NCBI GenBank assembly: GCA_017472365.1
Contig: JAFUQN010000042.1
Location: forward strand, 1-36,363
Direction of reading: 5' to 3'
DNA from: Bacillota bacterium
GTDB taxonomy: Bacteria; Bacillota; Clostridia; Peptostreptococcales; Anaerovoracaceae
DNA length: 36,363 bases
In this document: positions 17,884-25,554 of the stretch, piece after piece
How the letters are laid out: the number at the start of each line of letters is the position of its first letter
Numbering within the stretch: the stretch's first letter is position 1
Program-made: the position numbers and the translations under genes
Notes under the pieces: generated by a model
Told to the model about the DNA's origin: nothing
The model's database searches: none
The model's input: the letters and a program-made list of their open reading frames with translations, nothing else

Positions 17884-18426
17884 ACCTTCACGGGTCATTT
17901 TTGCGTATTCGGAACGCAGCATGGACATCTGCTTCAGATCCACATAGCGTCCGTCCTTCTTACCGGCATGACGGGCAATCCCTTCGTATTGGAAGCCCAG
18001 CTTGGTGTATAAAGCTGCAGCAACTTCATTATCCGGAATATGGTCCAGCGTAACGCGTTCTCTGTGGAGACGGATGAAACAATATTCCAATATCGTTCTC
18101 AGTGCTTCTTCACCGTATCCCTGACCGCGCATTGCAGGATCAGCTATGTAAATTCTGGAAATATCCAGAGAGTCATAATGATCGTTGATCTGCGAGATCC
18201 AGATGCGGCCGATAGGTTCGTCCCCGTCCTTTTTTACAATGGTGAACTGCAGCATATCCTTTTCCACATTACGCAGAATGAATTCCTGAAGAACCTTATG
18301 GTAATTCGGATCAGTATCCATCGTAAACCAGCGGTTCACTTCCCACATGGATTCCCACTGTGCAAACAGCGCACAGTCTTCAATAAGAGACTTACGGATG
18401 ATCAGACGTTTGGATTCCATTTGCAT
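17881..18426 (-). CDS. GNAT-family N-acetyltransferase (RimJ/RimL type)
   Basis: A 181-residue acetyltransferase with the acetyl-CoA loop MRGQGYGEEALRTI (about residues 105-118), followed by VTLDHIPDNEVAAALYTKLGFQYEG, typical of the RimJ/RimL-like Acetyltransf_3 group that modifies protein N-termini, amino sugars or antibiotics. The acceptor is unknown. It has a strong ribosome site (TAAGGAGG) and starts 12 bases after the S4 gene stop. It is the last gene of a HAD phosphatase, S4 protein, acetyltransferase unit. Confidence 0.9.
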   Translation of the reverse strand: MQMESKRLIIRKSLIEDCALFAQWESMWEVNRWFTMDTDPNYHKVLQEFILRNVEKDMLQFTIVKKDGDEPIGRIWISQINDHYDSLDISRIYIADPAMRGQGYGEEALRTILEYCFIRLHRERVTLDHIPDNEVAAALYTKLGFQYEGIARHAGKKDGRYVDLKQMSMLRSEYAKMTREG

Positions 18427-18438
18427 TTTGCTTCCTCC

Positions 18439-19227
18439 TTATACATAACGGCGGAACTGGACAAAAATTCGTCCCTTTCTCGTCGTTTGACCAACTTCCT
18501 GAAGTATGATTTTTCCTTTTCCACGCCACACCAGTTTACTGCCTTCCGCCACATTATAGTCAGGCTTCAGGACTTCCAATCCGTCCACGAAGACCAGACC
18601 GGCGCCGATGGCGTCGGTTGCCTTGCTGCGGGCGGTGTTAAATCCCGCGGCAATCAAATTATCCAGCCGCAGCGATGCTACGGTGTCGCTGCTTTCTTCA
18701 AAACGGATCTGACTCACATCGATTTCATCAACACTGACCAACTCCCTCTGGATGGACGTTCTCCCTACCTGAAGATAATTGTGAAGCAGAAACTCACCCA
18801 TGGTCTTTTCCACCACAATATCACAGCCATCCGGCCGGACCAACATATCTCCGATGGGCTCCCGTTTGATTCCCAGGTTCAGAATCGAACCCAGATAATC
18901 ACGATGCGTCAGTTCTTTCTTTCCACTGTGGGAAACCCGAAGAATCTGTAAGGGATCATCCTCCGGATTCTGAGTCAGCCAGAGTTTCCACGGATCCGTT
19001 CCTTCCCATTCCACATAGTCCGGAAAGAACATACACAGCTTTCGTTCCGCATCATCGTATCCGCCGTACATGGCGAATCGATGAACGTGATTGGCGATGC
19101 ACCACCGGCGGACAACGGATTGTTGTCTCATATCCAGAAAGCCCGTAGTGGTGATCATATAATTCTGATCGCATTGCCGAACCTTGTCTTCCGCAAAATT
19201 CAGCAGGATTTGATCTTCTTTTATCAT
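18439..19227 (-). CDS. S4-domain RNA-binding protein, YlmH-like
   Basis: A 262-residue protein. The N-terminal two thirds contain GFLDMRQQSVVRRWC and RVSHSGKKELTHRDYLGSILNLG, the YlmH signature. The C-terminal S4 domain begins SLRLDNLIAAGFNTARSKA and binds structured RNA. In Bacillus subtilis YlmH joins 50S subunits carrying obstructed tRNA-nascent chains and takes part in ribosome rescue. Family members usually sit in the ftsZ-sepF-divIVA cluster, but here the gene lies between HAD phosphatase and acetyltransferase genes. The ribosome site is weak (AGGTAG). It starts eight bases after the HAD stop. Confidence 0.9.
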   Translation of the reverse strand: MIKEDQILLNFAEDKVRQCDQNYMITTTGFLDMRQQSVVRRWCIANHVHRFAMYGGYDDAERKLCMFFPDYVEWEGTDPWKLWLTQNPEDDPLQILRVSHSGKKELTHRDYLGSILNLGIKREPIGDMLVRPDGCDIVVEKTMGEFLLHNYLQVGRTSIQRELVSVDEIDVSQIRFEESSDTVASLRLDNLIAAGFNTARSKATDAIGAGLVFVDGLEVLKPDYNVAEGSKLVWRGKGKIILQEVGQTTRKGRIFVQFRRYV

Positions 19228-19235
19228 ATAACTAC

Positions 19236-19919
19236 CTATATATAATTCCAGATTTCTTCCGGCGAGTCGATGACCGCCTCAGCGCCCGCTGTTTCCAGTT
19301 CATTTCTTCCGCGGAAGCCCCAGGTAACACCAATGCAGAACAGTCCCGCATTGTGAGCCGTGATCACATCCACGTCGGAATCACCAACATAAACCGCATC
19401 TTCCGGCTTCAACCCGAATTCCCTCAGGACTTTGTTGATCCCGTCCGGTTCCGGCTTCGGTCTCACATCGCCGCCTTCGCCTACAGCAATGGACAACAAT
19501 TCCGGAAAATACAGCTGAGCCAGGTCCTTCACGGCTTTATCATATTTATTGGATATGACAGCCGTAATATATTTTTCTTCTTTCAGCCGGGCCAATAATT
19601 TCAGAATTCCGTCGTAAGGCGCCGTCTTATTGGTTTTATTTGTTTCATAATGACCTTTAAATCGGGCCATGATCTCGTCCACTTTCGAGGCGTCCGGTTC
19701 TTTTCCCTCTGCCATCGGATCGACACAGCCAGCCAGTGCTCTTCGGATCAGGTTTCTGGCTCCGTTCCCCAAAAAATACCGATACTGATCGATGGTATAA
19801 GGTCCTGAACCCGTTCCCTGTAATGCGAAGTTTACGCTGTCAGCCAAATCCTGGAGAGTGTCCAAAATAGTTCCGTCCATATCGAACAGTACAGCTTTTT
19901 TCTTCATCTTTTTACCCAT
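19236..19919 (-). CDS. HAD-family hydrolase, phosphoglycolate phosphatase-like
   Basis: A 227-residue HAD phosphatase with motif I DMDGTILDT (residues 13-21), a helical cap, motif II VISNKYDKA, a conserved Lys in VRPKPEPDGINKVL and motif III YVGDSDVDVITA. This is the Gph/PgmB-like subfamily I arrangement. Likely substrates are small phosphomonoesters such as 2-phosphoglycolate or pyrophosphate; motifs cannot decide. Two starts are possible, the ATG at 19919 and one three codons later. It is the first gene of the unit and has a promoter at 19969-19997. Confidence 0.92.
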   Translation of the reverse strand: MGKKMKKKAVLFDMDGTILDTLQDLADSVNFALQGTGSGPYTIDQYRYFLGNGARNLIRRALAGCVDPMAEGKEPDASKVDEIMARFKGHYETNKTNKTAPYDGILKLLARLKEEKYITAVISNKYDKAVKDLAQLYFPELLSIAVGEGGDVRPKPEPDGINKVLREFGLKPEDAVYVGDSDVDVITAHNAGLFCIGVTWGFRGRNELETAGAEAVIDSPEEIWNYI

Positions 19920-19968
19920 TTCCCCTTTTCAACAAACATATATAGTCGATAAAGCCTATACATAAGAT

Positions 19969-19997
19969 ATTTTGCCATAATTGACTGAATACTTCAA
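19969..19997 (-). promoter_or_regulatory. putative promoter of the HAD/YlmH/GNAT unit
   Basis: On the minus strand TTGAAG (19992-19997), a 17-base spacer and CAAAAT (19969-19974) with a TG one base upstream form a moderate extended -10 promoter about 50 bases before the HAD start. Confidence 0.5.
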
Positions 19998-20050
19998 GGT
20001 CTTTCAGTTTTTTCTTTCATACAACAACTTTTCCCGGGAAATAATTGTGT

Positions 20051-20079
20051 AAAAAAAGAGACACGCTTCAGCGTGTCTC
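20051..20079 (-). terminator. Rho-independent terminator after the DHHW gene
   Basis: A perfect 9-bp stem GAGACACGC/GCGTGTCTC (20058-20066 with 20071-20079) with a TGAA loop is followed on the minus strand by seven T's (20051-20057). It ends the lipoprotein-MBOAT-DHHW unit. Confidence 0.95.
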
Positions 20080-20094
20080 CATAAAAACTCTCAA

Positions 20095-21231
20095 CTATCT
20101 CTGACGGATCATGGTGGAGTCGTTGTAAATGGCCTGACCCCACATGAACAGGATATCAGCATCTTCAAAGTCCACAAAGTTCCCCAAGTATTCGTAACCC
20201 AGGAATCTCAAATCCACCAAAACCACCTGGCTGTACTCCTTCGCCAGTAACGGGGCAATCGCGCTTCCGAAGGAATCGCGGAACAGAATCAGTCGGTCAC
20301 CGGTTTCGCAGGACGGATTGTCGATGACGATCAGCGGAGAGTTGCCGCCGAAAAACAGCTCGTAAGAGTCCACAGTCCCCAGCTTTTCTTCTGCATAGAC
20401 GATATCTTTGGAGGCCTTCATTTCATCGAAGTCCTTCACGATCATATTTTCGATTTCTTCATCCACCAGCCAGCTCAGCTGATCGCCGTTTCCATTGGAA
20501 GCAGCCTGACCGTAGTAAGCACCGTAGAAAGGTGCATAATCCTTCACAGTGAACTCATCCATGTCCAGTTCTGCTTCGATTCCGAAGTAGTTCCAGATGG
20601 CTTCCACGGTTTCTTTCAGATTTTCCTGCTTCCAGTGAAGGTCAGTGTAGTAATAATCATCCAGTTCCAAAGTCGGTTCCAGAGCCACATACCCCATCGC
20701 CGGGATCCGTGTCTGACCGTTGTCACTGACGGTTTCCATCTGCTCTGTCAGGATAGATTCCATCTTCTCGTAATCCAGAGACAGATACTTGTCTTTCAGC
20801 GGATTGTAATGGGCTTTGTCAGGAATAATGCTGTAAGCCACCTGATCAGCCACACCCAAAAACTTAGTATTGATATCCTTAATTTTATCTGCAGCCTTGA
20901 TCACACTGTTTTCATTGAGCGGATAATCCATTTTGAACAGATGGCCGTTGATTTCATACAGCCCGCTACTGTCAGATTTTCTTAAAACAATACGGTCGAA
21001 CCATACCTTCAGGCTCCGGACACCGTCACGGTTCCAGAACTGATCCAAAAGATATTCTTCCAATACTTCCCCAGTATCTTTGGAAAAGATAAAGTCCTTG
21101 TTCAGCACCGGCATCTGATCCAGCGGACGGCGTTCCGTGAAGGAAATGTCCTTGTCCGGTGTCACCACGTTCAGTGCAAATCCCGCCAGAAGGATCGCGC
21201 AGAATACAATGGTCATGATTTTATGTTTCAT
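20095..21231 (-). CDS. DHHW/AlgJ-like SGNH-type cell-surface acylation protein
   Basis: A 378-residue protein with one N-terminal membrane anchor (about residues 5-22), so most of it faces outside. DLHW (D197, H199) and FRDSFGSAIAPLL (S320) occur in the order Asp-x-His then Ser, which matches the catalytic set of AlgJ/AlgX-type acetyltransferases and the DHHW family. The DHHW motif itself is DLHW here. Such proteins take an acyl group handed across the membrane by an MBOAT protein and place it on an extracellular polymer. It follows the MBOAT gene by 13 bases with AGGAGGAGG upstream. The acceptor polymer is unknown; DltA and DltC are not nearby, so teichoic acid D-alanylation is unlikely. Confidence 0.88.
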   Translation of the reverse strand: MKHKIMTIVFCAILLAGFALNVVTPDKDISFTERRPLDQMPVLNKDFIFSKDTGEVLEEYLLDQFWNRDGVRSLKVWFDRIVLRKSDSSGLYEINGHLFKMDYPLNENSVIKAADKIKDINTKFLGVADQVAYSIIPDKAHYNPLKDKYLSLDYEKMESILTEQMETVSDNGQTRIPAMGYVALEPTLELDDYYYTDLHWKQENLKETVEAIWNYFGIEAELDMDEFTVKDYAPFYGAYYGQAASNGNGDQLSWLVDEEIENMIVKDFDEMKASKDIVYAEEKLGTVDSYELFFGGNSPLIVIDNPSCETGDRLILFRDSFGSAIAPLLAKEYSQVVLVDLRFLGYEYLGNFVDFEDADILFMWGQAIYNDSTMIRQR

Positions 21232-21244
21232 TGCTTACCTCCTC

Positions 21245-22708
21245 CTAGAATCTAAAATACAAGAATGGATTAAACGAAGAATCCACGATATACGCAGTAC
21301 ATACGATCAGCATGGCAGCCATGGCGAGAACTTCCAGCCCATCCAATACTTCCAGCCAGGTACCTGCGGCCTTGCCGTCCCCGCTTCCGCCGAGACGTGC
21401 GCGCAGCTTACGATACAGTTCCGCCGGAAGCGGGGTTGCCACCAGAACGGAAATCAGAAGCAGTAAACCGTAACTCCTCAAATAATATAATGTGAAACTG
21501 TTGATCGCGGGAATATCTCCCAAGCCCAACATACCGCCGATGCGCACCGGAAGCAGCGTCAGATCTACGGTATCAAAGATTACGAAGCTGAAGCTCAAGA
21601 GGAACAGCGTGTAAATGTGACGGACAGCTCTGGGCGCTTTCTTTACTGCCTTTCCCCAGACCATCTTTTCCAGTGTCAGAAGAACACCGAAGTACAGGCC
21701 CCACAGAACAAAGTTCCAGGACGCTCCATGCCAGAAGCCGGTCAGGAACCATACAATAAAGATGTTGCGAATCTGCTTCGGGAGACTTCCACGGCTTCCA
21801 CCCAGCGGAATGTACACATAATCACGGAACCAGCCGCCCAGAGACATATGCCAGCGTCTCCAGAATTCGGTGATGCTCTGGGAAATGAACGGATGGTCGA
21901 AGTTTTCAGGGAACTTGAAGCCGATCATGTGGCCCAGCCCGATGGCCATGTCACTGTAGCCTGCGAAATCAAAGTAAATCTGCATGGAGAACGCAGCCAT
22001 GGCAACCCAATACAGAACCACGGAAGGCTCCTGGCTGGCGTAAAGAGTCTTCGCCAGCTCACCTAATGCATTAGCGATGATGACCTTCTTTCCGATCCCA
22101 ATGGCGAATCGTTCTACACCCAGACCAAACTGCTGGAAGAACGTTTCCTTGTCCAGACGACCGATGCGCTTTCTTTCTTCGATCTGATCCGCCACGTCAC
22201 TGTAACGGACGATGGGTCCGGCCACCAGCTGCGGGAACATGGTAACGTAAGTTGCGAAGTCGATGAAGTTTCTTTGTGCTTTCACTTCACCACGATATAC
22301 GTCGATGGTATAGCTCATAGTCTGAAAGGTATAGAAACTGATCCCCAGAGGAAGCGCCAGACCGGGTAAGGCCAGCGGGTTATCCCCCATAAACAGGGCG
22401 TTCAGGTTCTCTACAAAGAAATCCGAATATTTGAATGTGGCCAGAAGTCCCACATTGATGATTACGGAAGACGCCAAAAGCGCCTTGGGGATCCACGTTC
22501 CGCGGTATTTCTCGATGCCGATTCCATGGGTGTAGTCCACCACGGAGGAAATGATCAGAATCGAAATATATAGGTTCTCCCCGTAAAAGTAGAAGAACAT
22601 GCTGAACAACAGTAACAGCGGGTTTTTCCACTTCGTCGGGAGAAGTAAATAACCAATTAATAGGATTGGTAAGAAATAATATAAAAAGCTTACACTGGAA
22701 AACAGCAT
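21245..22708 (-). CDS. MBOAT-family membrane O-acyltransferase (AlgI-like)
   Basis: A 487-residue polytopic membrane protein opening MLFSSVSFLYYFLPILLIGY, characteristic of AlgI/PatA-like MBOAT proteins. The motif WRRWHMSLGGWFRDYVYIPLGG and the conserved His in WHGASWNFVLWG (H327) are intact. The protein should carry acyl groups, usually acetyl, from a cytoplasmic donor across the membrane for O-acylation of a surface or exported polymer. The DHHW protein downstream is the expected extracellular partner. Two lipoprotein genes lie upstream on the same strand, separated by 160 bases containing hairpins. Confidence 0.95.
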   Translation of the reverse strand: MLFSSVSFLYYFLPILLIGYLLLPTKWKNPLLLLFSMFFYFYGENLYISILIISSVVDYTHGIGIEKYRGTWIPKALLASSVIINVGLLATFKYSDFFVENLNALFMGDNPLALPGLALPLGISFYTFQTMSYTIDVYRGEVKAQRNFIDFATYVTMFPQLVAGPIVRYSDVADQIEERKRIGRLDKETFFQQFGLGVERFAIGIGKKVIIANALGELAKTLYASQEPSVVLYWVAMAAFSMQIYFDFAGYSDMAIGLGHMIGFKFPENFDHPFISQSITEFWRRWHMSLGGWFRDYVYIPLGGSRGSLPKQIRNIFIVWFLTGFWHGASWNFVLWGLYFGVLLTLEKMVWGKAVKKAPRAVRHIYTLFLLSFSFVIFDTVDLTLLPVRIGGMLGLGDIPAINSFTLYYLRSYGLLLLISVLVATPLPAELYRKLRARLGGSGDGKAAGTWLEVLDGLEVLAMAAMLIVCTAYIVDSSFNPFLYFRF

Positions 22709-22735
22709 TGACGTTTCCTACTTTCTCTAAAACTG

Positions 22736-22812
22736 TCTGGAATTGACGAATCTTCCAGATTTACAAAATCTTCGTTACATAGGAAGACGCATCGTTTTCA
22801 CGGTGCGTCTTC
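22736..22812 (-). other. two hairpins in the leader upstream of the MBOAT gene
   Basis: A 12-base arm pair (22783-22794 with 22801-22812) has one imperfect position. A second perfect 7-bp stem, tctggaa/ttccaga, lies at 22736-22742 and 22753-22759. On the minus strand the second is followed by CAGTTTTAG. Together they may partly terminate or attenuate transcription from the lipoprotein genes into MBOAT; neither has a full U tract. Confidence 0.4.
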
Positions 22813-22868
22813 AATATGTTTTATGTTATTCTATCTCACCTAAGTGATCATCACTTTCTGGTTTCGAA

Positions 22869-23426
22869 TTACTGCAGAGCGCTGAAGTTAGCCAGGATCG
22901 CATCAGCAGAGTTGGACATTGCCATCATAACGAAATTGTCTCTGAAAGCGGTACCGGACTGTTCGGGAACAACGCATACCCACTTACCAACAGGAGCGGT
23001 TTCCTTCAGGGTAGCAGCAGCAGCTTCCGCAGCAGCAGCATCTTCCATTTCCAGAACAACTACGGAGTGAGCGATGGAGGAAATCATAGCTTCAGATACA
23101 ACCCCTCTCTTGAAGGTTACATCATTGGTACCCAGGTAGAACGCAACGGTTTCAGCATCAGTCTGATCAATTTCCATTTCACCGGTCATAGGCAGTTCGA
23201 TACCTGCGTAGGAAGCCAGGATCATTTCTTCCAGAGTCATGTCTGCGAATGCTTTGTCAATGACTACGCCGCCTTCAGCGCCACCTTCTGCATCGCCTTC
23301 GCCTTCGGTGTCAACGATTTCATCGCCAGTGTTAGGTTCTTCTACTTCAGTATCACCGCCACCGCAGCCGATCATAGAGAACGCAAGTACACCTGCTAAC
23401 ATCATCAGTAAAAATCTCTTTTTCAT
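22869..23426 (-). CDS. DUF4358-like lipoprotein, short-linker copy
   Basis: A 185-residue exported lipoprotein. The signal peptide MKKRFLLMMLAGVLAFSMIG precedes the lipobox Cys (C21), then a short acidic Gly/Glu linker (about residues 25-55). A C-terminal domain follows with the segments LEEMILASYAGIELP, YLGTNDVTFKRGVVSEAMI and SIAHSVVVLEMED. This domain resembles DUF4358 lipoproteins common in Clostridia, whose function is not known. It should be anchored to the outer face of the membrane. It lies 31 bases after a longer paralogue and upstream of the MBOAT/DHHW pair, which suggests a link to surface acylation. Confidence 0.85.
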   Translation of the reverse strand: MKKRFLLMMLAGVLAFSMIGCGGGDTEVEEPNTGDEIVDTEGEGDAEGGAEGGVVIDKAFADMTLEEMILASYAGIELPMTGEMEIDQTDAETVAFYLGTNDVTFKRGVVSEAMISSIAHSVVVLEMEDAAAAEAAAATLKETAPVGKWVCVVPEQSGTAFRDNFVMMAMSNSADAILANFSALQ

Positions 23427-23457
23427 ATTATCAATCTCCTTGTTATCAGTTATTAAA

Positions 23458-24213
23458 TTACTTTAAGTTCGTGAAGTTCGCCAGAATTGCATCAGCAGCG
23501 CCGGACATAGCCAACATTACGATGTTTCCTCTGTGAGCAGTACCTACCTGATCGGGAACAACGCATACCCACTTATCCACGGGAGCAGTTTCCTTCAGAG
23601 TTGCAGCCACAGCCGCAGCATCAGCACCATCTTCCAGTTCCAAAACAACAACGGAATGAGCGATGGAAGAAATCATAGCTTCGGATACAACAGCTCTCTT
23701 GAAGGTTACATCGGAAGTACCCAGATAGAACGCAACGGCATCAGCATCGGTCTTATCGATTTCCATTTCACCAGTGAAAGGCAGTTCGATGTTTGCGTAT
23801 GAAGCCAAAATCATTTCTTCCAGAGTAATGTCTACGAATGCCTTGTCGATTACGATACCGCCTTCAGCATCGCCGGTGTTTTCTTCTTCGTCAACTTCCG
23901 GCTCATCTACTTCAGGTTCGTCAACAACAGGATCCTGTACTTCAGGCTTCTGTTCCGGCTCATCAACAACGGGTTTCTGTACTTCGGGTTCTTCTTCCTT
24001 CTCAGCTTCCTGTTCTGCGTCAGCGTCCTGTTCCACGTCCTGATCAGTTTCGCCTTCTGCATCGCTGGTTTCGCCTTCCTGGTTCTGATCTTCGTTTTCA
24101 ACGATTTCATCACCAGTGTTGGGATCTTCCACTTCTGCATCTCCGCCGCCGCATCCGATCATGGAGAATGCCAGTACACCTGCTAACATCATCAGTAAAA
24201 ATCTCTTTTTCAT
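23458..24213 (-). CDS. DUF4358-like lipoprotein, long acidic-linker copy
   Basis: A 251-residue paralogue of the downstream lipoprotein. Signal peptide and lipobox (C21) are identical in residues, and much of the DNA coding for them is identical. The linker is about 65 residues longer, very rich in Glu, Asp, Pro, Val and Gln, with degenerate repeats such as KPEVQDPVVDEPEVDEPE; such linkers span the wall in surface proteins. The C-terminal domain repeats the key segments (LEEMILASYANIELP, YLGTSDVTFKRAVVSEAMI). Its start has AAGGAG upstream and an extended -10 promoter about 75 bases away. The pair is a tandem duplication whose linkers then diverged. Confidence 0.87.
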   Translation of the reverse strand: MKKRFLLMMLAGVLAFSMIGCGGGDAEVEDPNTGDEIVENEDQNQEGETSDAEGETDQDVEQDADAEQEAEKEEEPEVQKPVVDEPEQKPEVQDPVVDEPEVDEPEVDEEENTGDAEGGIVIDKAFVDITLEEMILASYANIELPFTGEMEIDKTDADAVAFYLGTSDVTFKRAVVSEAMISSIAHSVVVLELEDGADAAAVAATLKETAPVDKWVCVVPDQVGTAHRGNIVMLAMSGAADAILANFTNLK

Positions 24214-24287
24214 TATGAAAGTCTCCTTATTTTCTTAGGTAATTTGCAATTTTTATGTGCCTCTAAAAGCACACAATACTAAGACGC

Positions 24288-24293
24288 ATTGTA
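24288..24293 (-). promoter_or_regulatory. extended -10 promoter of the lipoprotein/MBOAT unit
   Basis: On the minus strand TGATACAAT provides a TGn extension before TACAAT (24288-24293). No good -35 lies 16-18 bases upstream, which is tolerated by extended -10 promoters. The leader to the ATG at 24213 would be about 65-70 bases. Confidence 0.5.
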
Positions 24294-24414
24294 TCATAGA
24301 TTTGTTCCATGAACTATAAAATTTTTTAAAAATATTTATAGTTATTGATTTAAAATTCCACATTTAAAGTATTATCTCCTGTTGTCGAAACCCGTCGATA
24401 TTTGTTGGAAAAAT

Positions 24415-24447
24415 CTGGTTGAACCAGTATTTTCAGCATGAGATAAT
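24415..24447 (+). promoter_or_regulatory. promoter of the PD-(D/E)XK gene with overlapping palindrome
   Basis: TTGAAC (24419-24424), a 17-base spacer and GATAAT (24442-24447) with a TG one base upstream form a plausible sigma-A promoter. A perfect inverted repeat ctggtt-g-aaccag (24415-24427) covers the -35 and could be an operator. Confidence 0.55.
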
Positions 24448-24503
24448 AATAGACAAAATTCGTCTGTATATTGTTTTTTCGACTCAAAAGGAAGGGAATT
24501 TAT

Positions 24504-25466
24504 ATGAACAACAATAGAGATAATTCGAATAACAAATTACTTCCACTGACTAGTGACCTAGTCTTTAAAGCCGTCTATGGGCGGAATACGGAAGCCAGTA
24601 ATGCTGCTCTCATTGCCTTGCTAAATCGTCTTCTGTGAAAAGAAGACGATCCCATCATCTGGCTTCGCTGTGAAAATCCTTTCAGCTATGCAACATATCA
24701 AGGCAAAAAAGAAATCATTATGGATATTAAAGTCCAACTTAGCAGCGGACAGCTTTTGGATCTCGAAATGCAAGTTGACCACTTGGAAAACTATATTAAT
24801 CGATCGATCTACTACATGGGAAAATTGGTGAGTGAATCATTGGAATCCGGGGAAGATTCTGATAAAATGAAAGAAACAATCGTTATCAGTATTGTAAACC
24901 GAACCCTTTTCCCTCAATATCAAAAGGCGTTCAGTACTTACTACTTAATAGAAAACGATGAAAATCATAAACTGAGCGAGCTCACCCGGATTCATTATTT
25001 AGAACTCGGTAAAATCGATATTACAGAAAAATCCCTCAGCGAAATGACTCCTCATGAACGTTTGGGAGCTTATTTCAAATATGCGGCGGATGATTCCAAG
25101 GGTGAATTGATCGATCAGCTTCTGGAATTTGAAGGTGAGGTGATCGCATTGACGAAACCGATTCACGAAGAGATCAGTGCAGAACAAGAAATGCGCGAAC
25201 TGGAAGAAGCCCGTAAGCGCTATCGTATGGATGTCAACACTGCACATTCCGTCGGTCACAGAGAAGGAAAAGAAGAAGGACGAATTGAAACTTTAATTCA
25301 GATGATCTGTAAAAAGTTACTGAAAGGTAAATCATCTGAAATCATTGCCGAGGAATTAGAAGAAGATTTGTCCAGTATTCTTCCTCTTATTGAAGTCGCT
25401 AAAAACTACGCTCCTGACTACAATATTGAACAAATCTATACTGCACTGAATATCAAAACAAAATAG
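24504..25466 (+). pseudogene. PD-(D/E)XK transposase-family nuclease (Rpn-like) interrupted by in-frame TGA
   Basis: The reading frame starts at the ATG at 24504 (GGAAGGGAA upstream) with MNNNRDNSNNKLLPLTSD, then LVFKAVYGRNTE and LIALLNRLL, and meets a TGA at 24636-24638. It continues in the same frame for 276 more codons to 25466. The family usually has Gly at the stop position (LLN-x-x-LG), so a single GGA to TGA change explains it. Beyond the stop come MDIKVQLSSGQLLDLEMQ, carrying the Asp and Glu-x-Gln of the PD-(D/E)XK core, and a C-terminal coiled segment with REGKEEGRIET. These are features of the PDDEXK_2 family related to recombination-promoting nucleases. Restart at the ATG at 24720 would keep most of the nuclease core but lose the N-terminal segment. 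It is flanked by its own promoter and terminator. Confidence 0.85.
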
Positions 25467-25478
25467 CAAAACACAAAA

Positions 25479-25526
25479 GGGTCCTCCGGACCATGGGATA
25501 ATCACACCCCATGGTCCGGAGGACCC
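25479..25526. terminator. strong bidirectional terminator between the nuclease gene and rpe
   Basis: A perfect 19-bp stem (25479-25497 with 25508-25526) with a 10-base loop is followed by TTATATTTTATTG on the plus strand and TTTTGTGTTTTG on the minus strand. It serves the converging nuclease gene and the housekeeping operon ending with rpe at 25555. Confidence 0.95.
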
Positions 25527-25554
25527 TTATATTTTATTGTTGTTTTGTTATGAC

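Larger units (their letters stand above)
24214..24503. other. divergent intergenic region between lipoproteins and the broken nuclease gene
   Basis: About 290 AT-rich bases without a coding region. They hold a minus-strand promoter for the lipoproteins (24288-24293), a plus-strand promoter for the nuclease gene (24419-24447), and a perfect 9-bp AT-rich inverted repeat (aactataaa 24312-24320, tttatagtt 24335-24343) between them. I see no RNA gene or small ORF that I can support. Confidence 0.6.

Noticed and set aside
18040..18951. 303-codon plus-strand open frame opposite the acetyltransferase and YlmH-like genes
   Set aside because: It crosses the boundary of two well-supported minus-strand genes and shows no family character.
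20095..22708. D-alanylation of teichoic acids (DltB/DltD)
   Set aside because: No dltA or dltC is present, and the partner protein has the DHHW/AlgJ motif set rather than DltD features.
24636..24638. Selenocysteine codon in the nuclease gene, and likewise at 36094-36096
   Set aside because: Neither family is a known selenoprotein, the position in the nuclease is usually Gly, and I see no convincing stem-loop just after either TGA.
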